NCBI GenBank assembly: GCA_039707655.1
Contig: CM077667.1
Span: forward strand, 413,459,409-413,523,408
DNA: 64,000 bases
Reading direction: 5' to 3'
Source of the DNA: Elymus sibiricus
Lineage: Eukaryota > Streptophyta > Magnoliopsida > Poales > Poaceae
Shown here: one piece after another, positions 1 to 10,369 of the stretch
How positions within the stretch are numbered: position 1 is the stretch's first letter
Layout: each line of letters begins with the position of its first letter
The notes under the pieces: generated by a model
Seen by the model: only the letters and a program-made list of their open reading frames with translations
What the model was told of the DNA's origin: nothing
Databases searched by the model: none
Position numbers and translations under genes: made by a program

Positions 1-3000
1 TTCCCCCCTTCACATTGGAGCGACCCACTACTCCCAGAACATTGTCCGTGACAGAGGGAGAGAAAGTCCAGGTAGGAATTTTAGTGAATGCAGTAGTTGA
101 TTTGATCCGTGGCGGAGTGACTGGTATGGACCTGCTAGAGGCGTTTCTCAGTCGGCGAATCCAGCCCCTTCAAGCGAGGGACCACACTATGTGGCACTAT
201 TCAGGCGCCGAAGACACCACTCGGACACATCCAGAGGAAGTCTCTGAGGAGACCGTTGCACAGTGGCTCAGAAGCATCACCGGAGCCTGTGATAACCCTC
301 TGGGAGCCAAGCGAATCTTGCCCTTCTCTGCCGAGAACCCGCCGCCGAACCTGGTGAGTTATATCTTTGTCGAATGCTTTCATGTTTCGTCGAGTGATTG
401 GGTCTTCAGCCGACTGACTTTACTGTTTGTATTTTGCAGGAGTTTACGAACATGTATTCGCCCGTGCCGAACGGAAGGCAGCCTGAAGACGGAGAAGAAA
501 GCGCAGGCGGCAGCGCAGACATTGATTACGCCGATGATAGTGAAGGCAGCGACGACGACCTGGAGGAGATCGAGGAAGAGGTCCAGGCTCCTCCGCGCAC
601 CGAGCGTCGTTCCAAGCAGTGCGAAGACCCAGAAGTTGTCCCAAGCAGAACTTTGGCATCGAGCACAAGGAATCCGAAGCGCGGCCGGGTTGCGACACCT
701 GAGTCGACTGAAAAGGTCGCGAAACAGCCCAGGTCTGACGCACCAAAACCTCGGAAGGATCTGCCCCGCATGAAGATCGCCGTGCCCGTCGCCTCAACGT
801 GAGTGTTCATTTTTCTTTTTCTGCTGTTGTGGAACTTCATGTCTTTGCTGATCGAGTGGAATTTGTCTGCCAGAGCTGCTACCTCGGTGACGTCGCCTCT
901 GCGAGATGAAGAGGAACATATGGAAGTGGACACTGCTAACGCGGCCACCTCTCAACGAGGTATAACAAATCTTCACTCTGCTCTGTTTTTTGAAGGCGAT
1001 TCGTCGATTGAATAAGTTAACGTTGTCGATTGGCAGTTGACGACGTCATCCACGTGGAAGACGATGAGGAGCCACAGCAGGGTGCAGAGGGTGAAGTTGT
1101 GGCCTTGGACACTCCACGCGTACGCACTCAGAGGACATCATTGGGACAGGTGCCTCGTAGGTCGACTGCTGCATCGTCTCAAGAACTTGGCGACTCTTCC
1201 CGAGCCAGAACTGATCTTGTGGTTCCGCTGTCGAGTGCCCCGCCAGCAACTTCAACTCTTGTGGTTTCAGTGCCGATTGGGCAACCTCATGCAACTCTTG
1301 TGACCTCAGCTGCAGCACCAACTCATCCGACGCCCGTATACCCTTTGTACCACGTCCCAGAGGACCAGACTGGAGCTGCCAAAGAGGCCATGATCCAGGC
1401 TGGGCAAATGATGCTGCGTACGAAGGAGGCGTATGAGGCCAGCAAGTTGGCTTATGATGCCAGCTCAGCGCTTCGTGCCAATGTCCGAGTAAGTGCGATT
1501 GTAAGTTCATTTCCGATTGAATTCCTGTCCATCTTGACTCTACACCCACTGGGTGTTTTCTTTTGATGCATACTTGCTTGTTTTCTCCTCGAGTAGATCA
1601 GGTCTTAGTCGAGTGGTGTCGTATCCAGTGGGGGCACGCTGAGTGCACCCACTGGGTGTAGTCCCCGAGACCGCTGTCGAATGGCGAAGACATAGACAGG
1701 GGTCTTAGAGTTGTTTTGATAGTAGCTTGTCACTCGACAGCCTGGTCGAGTGATAGTAGGTCCAGTGGGGGCACGCTGAGTGCACCCACTGGGTGTAGTC
1801 CCCGAGACCGCCGTCGAGTGCTTGCATCGACGGGGGTCTGATAGAGACAATGTTAGCATGTTTACTCTCTCTTTTTTTTTACTCAGACAGGTCGGACCTG
1901 GTCGAGTGGTGTCGTATCCAGTGGGGGCACGCTGAGTGCACCCACTGGGTGTAGTCCCCGAGACTACTGTCGGTCGTTTACGATGGGCAGTAGTCTTAAG
2001 AACTTGGACTCGGGGTCCTTTTTCGTACTTGGAGTACGCTTGTCACCTCTGAATACTTGTCTTAGGGATGGAAAGGTCCGAACTGGCAAGACCTATCCTG
2101 CAGGTTTCATGGACATCATTTCCATCAACCGTGATATGACGCTTTGCAGGGGTGTGGGGTGGGGCGGCGGGCCGCCGTCCAGTCGACTGAACTTGCTCTT
2201 TTCCACTCGGGAGTGGAGAAATATTAGTGTCGACTGAAATACTTCTTTGCTGATTTCAGAAAGCTTGTGAGCTTGGGACTCAGTACGTTGACCTGGAGAA
2301 GGAGAAAAACCAGCTTCAGCTGGATCTGGAGGTGACCAAGAACGACCTGGACCGTGCACAGACAGAGCTTAAGACCCTGGGAGGTAATCCTTGTTGACCA
2401 ATTGCACTATCACTTTCATCTTCTATCCTTTGAACCGAGTGTCCTCACTCAAACAGACGTGCGTGATGAGAACCGTCGACTCCAAGCGCGACTCAACAAT
2501 GTTATTTCTTTAGATACCATGAAGAAGGCGCTTGAGGATAAAGACAAGGCGCTCGCTGATGCTCAGAAGGTGGCGAGGGAGAAAACTGAGGCTGCTGAGA
2601 AAAAGCTTGCCGCAGCCAATAAGTTGGAAGAAGAGAACACCAAACTCACGCAAGAACGGGCCGATTGGATCAAAAAAGTTGAACAGCTGACCAAGAAAAG
2701 TAACGGTCTGGAGAAATACTTGGGAGACTTCGCGAAGAAGATGTTCGGCATGCTTGAAGGTAACTTCCTTTCGTCGAGTGAATTTCTTTAATTTCTTCAG
2801 AATAGCGGCGTGACCAACTTTTCGTTTCCCCTTCGTGTAGAATTCTGCCAAGACTTTGACAAGGAGATTGAGGAGATCGAGCCGAATCTGGACCCCACTA
2901 AGTCACCCGTCGGGGACGTTGTGGCCATGAACATGTTTCAACTTGAAGCTCGTCTTAGAAGTGTTCAAGGGTATATCACTCGACTGAGGGCTGCGCTGGA

Positions 3001-3323
3001 GAAGGTCGACAAAGAACTGTGGCCAGAAGACACCCTCCAGACTGACCTTGAGTCGATGATGACCCGCCTCAATGAGATTCCTCGTCGAGTGCAGGCATGG
3101 AAAAAAATCTGCTGCTCGCTGCGGAGCTGACCTGGCGCTTTCACTCATCCGGGTTCATTGCAAGGAGGCTAAGGAGGACAAGCTGAAGACTCTTCAGGTG
3201 GCCAACACGAAGAAACTCCAATTCGAAGACTTCATGGAGACCTTCATCGAAGCAGCCACTCGGATCGCCGATGGGATTGATCTGGACACTTTCGTCGAGC
3301 CCGCAAGCCCCACCGGTGCTTGA
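1..3323 (+). pseudogene. Antisense extra ORF of outer Tat-like element, 7 exons in view, 5' partial
   Basis: Exons inferred from GT-AG borders with matching phases are 1-353, 440-798, 874-959, 1037-1488, 2260-2383, 2457-2759 and 2841-3323. The first exon is open to the window edge and contains LLEAFLSRRIQPLQARDHTM, which resembles the plant 'putative gypsy type transposon' family (PF04195). The middle exons are acidic, Ser/Pro/Ala-rich and likely disordered. Exons 5-7 are charged and heptad-like, so probably coiled coil. The frame is lost at a seven-A run near 3100-3106, where one extra A gives an early stop at 3128-3130; past it the other frame stays open to 3323. The gene opposes gag-pol and is homologous in layout to the inner element's gene at 5858-9335. 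Its function is unknown. The splice model is inference from sequence only. Confidence 0.75.
1605..1975 (+). repeat. Three hairpin-forming repeats inside intron 4 of the antisense gene
   Basis: Copies with cores starting at 1625, 1762 and 1918 share an inverted repeat: arms CCAGTGGGGGCAC and GTGCACCCACTGG around GCTGA, one mismatch. Each is followed by TGTAGTCCCCGAGAC. The spacing is 137 and 156 bp. A shorter relative, ACACCCACTGGGTGT, lies at about 1542-1556. Confidence 0.8.
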
Positions 3324-3479
3324 AAAATACTTTGCTTGCAGTTGAAACTCTATTTGCCTCGGTATGCCGAGTGATGGTGTAACCGTTAAGAACTTCGTTC
3401 AGGCCTTAAGCCTGAGTACTTCCGTTTGCGTGAGTAACTTTCATCCGCGCTAGAGATTCTGGATTTATCTGCATTTTGC

Positions 3480-4398
3480 ATTCCGATCTTTTGCTTGGCT
3501 AAGTTTCTTTGATTTCCGAGTGAGGTGGATGCTCATTACTCGGAAGAATTTTGAACTTAGGCGAAAACTGGTTCGCGGCTAAGTCCCCGAGTGAGAGGAG
3601 CGCTCGTCACTCGGGAAAGTTTTTGACTTAGACGAAGACTGGTTCGCAGCTAAGTTTCTGAGTGAATATGTAGCTATTCACTCGGCAGGACGTTTAACCT
3701 AGGCGAAAACTTGTTCGCGGCTAAGTTCCCGAGTGAGAGGAGTGCTCGTCACTCGGCAGGATTTTTAACTTAGGCGAAAACTTGTTCGCAGCTAAGCCCC
3801 TGAGTGAGAGGGCTGCTCACCACTCGGCAGGATTTTTAACTTAGGCAAAAACTTGTTCGCAGCTAAGCCCCCGAGCGAGAGGGCTGATCACCACTCGGCA
3901 GGATTTTTAACTTAGGCAAAAACTTGTTCGCAGCTAAGCCCCCGAGTGAGAGGGCTGCTCACCACTTGGCAGGATTTTTAACTTAGGTGAAAACTTGTTC
4001 GCAGCTAAGCCCCCGAGCGAGAGGGCTGCTCACCACTCGGCAGGATTTTTAACTTAGGCGAAAACTTGTTCGCAGCTAAGCCCCCGAGTGAGAGGGCTGC
4101 CCACCACTCGGCAGGATTTTTAACTTAAGCGAAAACTGGTTCGCAACTAAGCCTCCGAGTGAGAGGGCTGCTCATCACTCGGAGCATTTTACAACTTAGA
4201 CGAAGACTGATTCGCAGCTAAGTTTCCGAGTGAATAGGATGCTATTCACTCGGCAGGGTTTTTAACTTAGGCGAAAACTGGTTCGCAGCTAAGCCCCCGA
4301 GTGAGAGGGTTGCTCATCACTCGGAGCATTTTACAACTTAGACGAAGACTGATTCGCAGCTAAGTTTCCGAATGAATAGGATGCTATTCACTCGGCAC
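3480..4398. repeat. Tandem array, about 71-bp unit, 12 units, split by the inner element
   Basis: Units recur every 70-72 bp, each with CTTAGGCGAAAACT, TTCGCAGCTAAG, CCGAGTGAGAGG and CACTCGGCAGG. CCGAGTGA and TCACTCGG form an inverted repeat in each unit, so every unit can fold into a hairpin. The array lies between the antisense gene and the integrase end. One more unit resumes at 12254 after the insertion. The 157 bp before it (3324-3480) hold nothing I recognise. Confidence 0.9.
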
Positions 4399-4399
4399 G
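4395..4399. repeat. Target site duplication of inner element, left copy
   Basis: GCACG directly precedes the left LTR and matches GCACG at 12249-12253 after the right LTR. Five bp is the size expected for LTR retrotransposons. Confidence 0.95.
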
Positions 4400-4945
4400 T
4401 GTCGTGGTTTTGTCACGGCAGATGCCCGAAGGCTTAGGTTCGAGGCCATCGCTAAAGAGGTGGACTCAAAGGGGTTAAACGGGACAAGGGACATGAGTTT
4501 ACCCAGGTTCGGCCCCTCACGGTGGAGGTAAAAGCCTACGTCCTGCTTGTATTGTATTGACTGTAGTATCGATTACAAAGGGGCGGCTTGCTTGCCCTAG
4601 CTCCCGATTGCTTGGTCTCTCTCGCCGTAAGGCTTGTCTATCTCTCCTAACCTGTCCAACCCGCCGCAGGGGCTCACCTTTATATACATAGGTAGAAACC
4701 CTGGGCTTACAAGAGTCCGGGTCGGGTTACACAACGTAACCGACCCCGGTTCTACTTTCCTAGTCTTACAAGGTAAGTCTTCACGTGGCGGCTTACCCTT
4801 TCGGGCCTTGAGTCGCCACCAGGCTTTGGGCCTTCAACTGGCCCACCTGTAAGTCGTCATCTTCACGTCTTGCCTTCCTGGGCCGGCTTAGGCTCTTGCA
4901 CTATGAGTCGCCAACAGGGTTAACCGCGGGGTTATATCCCCAACA
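4400..4945 (-). repeat. Inner element LTR, left (3' LTR in element orientation)
   Basis: 546 bp running TGTCGTGGTTTTGTCACGG to TATATCCCCAACA. It is nearly identical to 11703-12248. Confidence 0.97.
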
Positions 4946-4958
4946 TTAGGCCCCAAAT
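4946..4958 (-). other. Polypurine-tract-like sequence of inner element
   Basis: On the minus strand ATTTGGGGCCTAA abuts the 3' LTR start TGTTGGGG. The G run next to the LTR is the expected plus-strand primer, although the purine run is short. Confidence 0.55.
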
Positions 4959-5187
4959 TGATTTGAACCTGATCATGTCAATTTAAATTCTTCAGTTGGC
5001 GAGTCTTCTGCGGGTCTTCTGGAACTGCAACTTTGACTGGTCTTCCCTAACCCGCCATATCCAACAGTGACGTCACAATGAATCTTTCATTTACCCGCCA
5101 TCCGAGAAACGAGGCGCCATCTCAGCCATGATAACTATATCGCCTCCTCGATCTTCGGGCCTGCTGTTTCACTACCCCACCTACCCT

Positions 5188-5194
5188 TATAAAT
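5188..5194 (+). promoter_or_regulatory. Candidate TATA box for the antisense gene
   Basis: TATAAAT lies 243 bp inside the element from the left LTR. A pyrimidine-rich leader follows (about 5210-5378), then a likely 5'-UTR intron from GTAAAG at 5379 to CAG at 5839-5841, and the ATG at 5858. No transcript evidence is available. Confidence 0.5.
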
Positions 5195-5857
5195 GGGCAC
5201 AGGGTCGCTCCTTTACCCTATCACTTCTTCTTCCTCCTCCCGACGCCGTCGCGACTACTGTAGCAAACAGCCCCGCCGCCGTCGCTCCTCTCCAGCGAAC
5301 TCGAAACGGGCCACTGCAACGACCCAATCGGGACCAGAGAACCGCGGTGCTCCTCCGCTCTTCCCTCAAATCATCAAGGTAAAGCTTCTGCCTCTCCCTG
5401 GACTCGCATTAGATTTGTACTGTTCATGGAGCTCGCCGGAGTTCATCCCTGTTCTTCGCGTTCTTAGGGCTAGGAATGGTATTTTAATTCAAATCGAGTC
5501 AAAATACATTGTGGTAGTGATCAGCTCCCCCTTTGTATCTTGTACGGATTGATTCTGCTTCAGCATTAACGAGTCCCTGATCTATCTGTTCTTCCACTGT
5601 CTGCTAGGGTTAGTGTTTTCCCCCTTTCCAAACCGCTCGTAGATCCAAAAATGTTGCCGCAGATTGTGAAATCTGTTTGTCCCATACTTAGTGAAATCTT
5701 GGGCCATCTTGGTGGTACTGACGACTGACCCGCCATTGATCTTCCGGGCGGCTTAGCACATATGTTTGTAACTCGCCATAAAGTTTGACTATTGCTTCTT
5801 TCACTTAACTCGCCAACGTACCTCTGGCTTTTAAATTTCAGCACTTAACTCGCCAAT

Positions 5858-8800
5858 ATGTCAAGTGCAACATCGTCTTGTGACTGGGTCCAATCCGGAG
5901 TTACCGAAGATCTACTGTTAGACTATGTGAAGATAGGCGTGTTACCGGCTCGGGACGTCATTCAGTGGCGGGCTCCCGGGTTAGAGAAAAGACCCAGACC
6001 TCAAGACGGAGAAGTCGTTGTTTTCGCTGACCACCTCATCCGCGGCTTCAGCCCGCCCGGGTCTAAATTCTTCCGAGATGTTCTGCACTTTTTTAAGCTT
6101 CACCCTCAGGACATAGGCCCCAATTCAGTCACCAATATCTGCCAATTCCAAGTCTTGAGTGAGGTGTATCTGCAAGAAGAACCTTCTGTGGACATTTTTC
6201 GTGATTACCATTATATCAACCGCCAAACTGAGAAAGCAGGCGGCTCAAGTCTGGAACTCGGCGGCGTGACTATCCAGAGGCGGAGAGATTTGCCTTACCC
6301 ATCTGCTACCCTGCCAAGTCATCCTAAGAACTGGAACAGGACCTGGTTTTATTGCAAACACACTTCTCCGGAGGGTGAAAATCCGCTGCCGGGTTACTGA
6401 CCTACCCGGCTTCCCAGCTCCGGAGAACTTCCCGACAGGCTATCCACTACTGAAAGAGCAAAGTATGCCACTTCCATTGCCAAGATCAAAGCTTTGATTG
6501 CAAACGGATTAACTGGTGTCGACCTGACCCGCTGCTGGGTCAGTTGGCAAATATCGCCCCTGAGCCGGCGTGACCGGCTTATGTTTGAATACACGGGTGA
6601 ACCCAATGATCCCCTCTGCTTCTCAAACGCCCAATTGTCACAACAGGAAATCAGCAATAGCGTTAAAAATCTTCTCGGCGAAAAACAGGAAATTTGTGAT
6701 AAAATTGGGCTGAGACCCTTCTATGCCCAGAACCCGGCTCCGTCTGTAAGAAAAACTTCTGGAAACCTTACAATCTTCGTCTTGCTCGTTTTAATTAGCA
6801 TCTTTTAACCTCTTTGGCGGCTTGTGCGCAGGCCGGCTCAGATTTCTGGAAGAAAAAACTCAACCCGCCCGTGAGGAAGCCCAGGGCGGGTAAAACCCTT
6901 GCTCATAAAAGGAGAACCACCGCCTCCTCCATTCCTGAGTCTAACAATTCAGAGGTAAAGCTTGACTTCTTCTGACCGTCTCTTTATACAGCTTACTGAT
7001 GATATTTATTTCACAGGTTGAACCAGAGACCAGCCGTGTGGACGCTCCTGAGGTAATCAATATTTCCTCTGATTTAGAAAATTCTCCCCCAAAGAAGAAA
7101 CGGCGGGTTATCCGAAAAGTCCCATTCTCTCATCCTCTTGCTTACTTGGACTGCCATTTTCTTTTGAAAAAGCAACAGCACACCTCCAGGCGTCAGACCC
7201 GGAGTGCCGGCTCTGAGGAGCTGATGGGCGGCTTACCCAACTCCCCGGCTTCCCGGAAGCGTCCTGCAGAGGTACTTTTTACCCAAGTCTGATCATCTTA
7301 ACAGTCTTGTCTTGCAACCTTACTTTACCTGAAGAACTGTATTTTTTCCAGGACTCGCCCCCTTCGTCTGGCGACTCAACGGCCACTAAGCTGCCTCCAT
7401 TGAGAATCAACCCAGAGTATGCATTTTTCCTTTGCACTATATGTTTCTTCAATCTTGTCTTTTATTTGACAATTGTTTTTGCTCTCTAGGGCTCAAGCGA
7501 AGCGGAAGAAAACCGGCGGGTCTGAAGCCGCCCCCACTGTCCAAGAGCCGGAGAAATCCAAGCCGGCTTCCCCTGTACCTCATGCTGAGCCTACAGAAGC
7601 TATAAAAGAAACACCTGCCGATGATCCTCAGCCCCACGAGCCGGCTGTTCATGATACGGTCGCTCCTACGAGCCCTCCACGAACTGACTTCCAAACGCCG
7701 AGCTCTCCAGCTACCAAAAACGTCGCTCTTACTGGGGCGGGTTATCAATCGACCTCTCATGTGCTGACAAGACACACCGGCGAGGCTAAAGAGAACTCGC
7801 CAGAAAGATTCGACTTTGCATTGCCCTCGTTGGAAAAGATGTCTACAGATGATCTTCATGCCGGCTATTTAAATCGCCTCAGCGCAGGCCACAACATGGA
7901 GCGAAAACTTGTTAGCCTTATGAAGTCCAAATTTGAGGTACTGCTCCTTTCTTGCTTTCCTTATACCCTTATGTAGCCCCCAAGATCCGGTTTAGTCTTG
8001 CAAAATAGTAGACCGGGTCTTATACTTCTTGTCATACTTCAAAGTATAATACCTGTAGCCCCCAAGTATCGGGTTAATACTGATATTGAGCCGGTACTTA
8101 GTTGAAAGGGTTGATCCAAGTGTAGCCCCCGAGTTCGGGTCATGACGATGAGCCAGAACTCCATTGTAAACTTTGGAGAGCTCTGTGTAGCCCCCAAGTG
8201 CCGACTTAACTTTAACAAAGATGAGCCGGGACTGCCATGTAGAATTAGAGAAAAACACAGGCATTAGCCCCCAAGTGTCAAGTATATTGCTTGCAAATCT
8301 GCTTGAGACTTATAACACAACAGTTTCACCAATGTGCGAATCATATCCTGACTGAAAACCTTTGAAACTGTCTTTTGCGTAACGCAGGAAGCTTTAGCAA
8401 CTGCTGAGTCGAATTTCACTGTGCAACAAGCCGCCAGGGCTGAGGCGGACAATAAATGGCGAGTTGCCATGACAGAGCTGGAGAAAACCCGGGCTGAACT
8501 CGCTGCTTATCAGAAGACGACTGAGGCGGAAAAAACTGCTATAACCCAACGAGCCAACGACACTGAAAGTCGGCTTAAGGTTGTGTCCGATGAGCTACAA
8601 ACTCTCAAAGACCATATCTCCAGAATGACCTCTGCGATCTTCGGCAAGTGCCAAGCACTTGAAAATTACCTTGTCTTGTTGAATAACTCATACAAGCGGC
8701 TTATAATACTTGACTATCTTGCAGGTGAACGGAGCCGCCAACTCGCTTCTGACAGCGTGATTAAGCTGAAAGCCATCTACTCCTTAACTGAACAGTTATA

Positions 8801-9335
8801 TTGCGGGACCCTCTGCACCATGAAGGCGATGCTGACCGAGAAATGCATCCCAAAGCATATGAAGGGGGTGATAGAACTTCTATCCACCCTGCCCAAACAG
8901 GTTGGAGAACTCAAACGGTCAGCCGCCAGGCAGGGAGCCATGGCTGCTTTAAGCCGGTGTCTTGCTTTTGCCCCGGAGTTAACTACAGCAGAAATGACGG
9001 ACGGGTTCCCAGCCAAAAAGGTCGACGGCTCAGACTTCACAGAAGCCGACTACGTCAAATGTATGAAAGATTCCCGGGTGCTGGCCTCAAGTCTTGCCAA
9101 TGAGTTAGACCTTTCCACATACCAGGCGGCTTATGACGCGAAAAACAAACGCGTGCGCGGCCCAACCTTTGAATCGAGGAGCCTGACTCCCGCACGTCGT
9201 AAGCAGCTCTTCGCTCCTGACCTTGATGCATCTCCCTTCTTCGACCAGACCCAATTTGAGGCATTAACACGCTGCAACTGGGATGTCGACAATCTTCAGA
9301 TCGAAGAGGTCGAAGACCCGGCGAAGGACGACTAG
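5858..9335 (+). pseudogene. Antisense extra ORF of inner Tat-like element, spliced
   Basis: Coding exons with consistent phase are 5858-6745, 6832-6954, 7017-7271, 7352-7416, 7490-7937, 8388-8643 and 8725-9335. The last intron (8644-8724) would be GC-AG; it is also open in frame and could be retained. Exon 1 has the PF04195-like pattern (GLEKRPRPQDGEVVVFADH, then LIRGFSPPGSKFFRDVLHFF) with one in-frame TGA at 6398-6400. After it, the stretch from about 6440 to 6620 aligns with exon 1 of the outer gene. Exon 3 carries a basic NLS-like PPKKKRRV. Exon 6 is predicted coiled coil. The protein would be about 880 residues. It opposes the gag-like ORF of its own element. Its role is unknown; nuclear localisation is only inferred from the basic motif. 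Confidence 0.75.
7938..8387 (+). repeat. Intron of antisense gene with five TAGCCCCCRAG-headed repeats
   Basis: Repeats begin near 7974, 8057, 8122, 8188 and 8265, each headed TAGCCCCCAAG or TAGCCCCCGAG, and mostly followed by a GAGCCGG-like stretch. The intron sits at the position equivalent to the outer gene's repeat-bearing intron 4. Confidence 0.75.
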
Positions 9336-9833
9336 CCAGCGAGCTGTACTTTCGGCTGAAACTGACAACTCGGCCTGTCTGAGCCGCCAAGGCTGTCTTT
9401 TGTAAAAAACTTTAATCTTGCCTTGTCTTGTACTCCATGGGGAGCTTTTGTAATAGCTGTAGAGACATCTGAAATGCCTGAGTCGTGCCTTCGTGCACGT
9501 ATAACCCTTTTTAAATAGTCTTGCTGCAATGATATCTTTCATATGCTTTTACTCTCAACCATGCTTTCAAGGTCCATGGCGGCTTATCAGAAAAGATAAA
9601 ACCTGCAAAATAAACAAGACAGAAAACTTCTGTATTGTTGTCAGGGTGGCTTATAACCCGGAGATGTCTTTCATGGTCTTGCGTCTTGTTTCATAATCTT
9701 TCCTTGACCCGGCTTGTCAAAACCGGAATGATATGTAAGTGTGATGTATGATGCAATGCATGACGTATGATGCAATGCACGATGCATGATGCAATGCATG
9801 ATGTATGATGTTCTCTGCTCTTACAAGTCATCC
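9336..9833. other. Spacer after the antisense gene with an ATG/ATGCA-rich simple repeat
   Basis: This is noncoding sequence downstream of the stop at 9333-9335. At 9738-9811 there is a degenerate repeat of GATGTATGATGCAATGCAT. Nothing else is recognised here. Confidence 0.6.
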
Positions 9834-10240
9834 AAAAAGGGGGTAAGTGGCCAACTCGCTGCACCCCAATGTTGGAGAGGTTATCAAAAGAGGGGGTGAG
9901 TGGCTAACTCGCTGCACCCCAATTTTGAAAAAAAGGTCATCAAAGAGGGGGTAAGTATTCAACTCGCTGCACCCCAATTTGAAAAAAAAATCATCAAAAG
10001 AGGGGGTAAGTTTTCGACTTGCTGCACCCCAATTTTGCAAAGGGTCATCAAAAGAGGGGGTGAGTGTTCAACTCGCTGCACCCCAAATTTGGAGAAAGTC
10101 GTCAAAGAGGGGGTAAGTATTTAACTCGCTGCACCCCAATTTAACCTTGTTGACTTTTTTTTTGGTTTCACAACCCGGCTTACAGTGGCTGAAACGCCGA
10201 TCAAGAGGGGGTAAGTATACAACTCGCTGCACCCCAAATG
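9834..10240. repeat. Tandem array, about 54-60-bp unit, seven copies
   Basis: Each copy contains AGAGGGGGTAAGT or GGTGAGT followed by AACTCGCTGCACCCCAA. The last two copies are separated by a longer spacer (10141-10200). The array lies between the convergent ends of the antisense gene and the gag-like ORF. On the plus strand each copy holds a consensus 5' splice donor, GGTRAGT. Confidence 0.9.
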
Positions 10241-10369
10241 ACCTTGTCGTTGATCTTGACTTGTGCAAACTCCCCGGTCTTGCTTGTCGAGGCTGGTTGT
10301 AAAAACATGGTACTGACCCCCATTGAGCTGTTTCGGGTTACTCTGCTGCTGGCCTCCGCCGCCAGACTG

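Noticed and set aside
3480..4398. CRISPR-like or satellite array
   Set aside because: A continuous tandem repeat inside a Gypsy element with no spacers; one unit lies across the nested insertion.
9834..10240. CRISPR-like look of the regularly spaced repeat
   Set aside because: Units vary along their whole length, there are no unique equal-length spacers, and the context is a plant retroelement.
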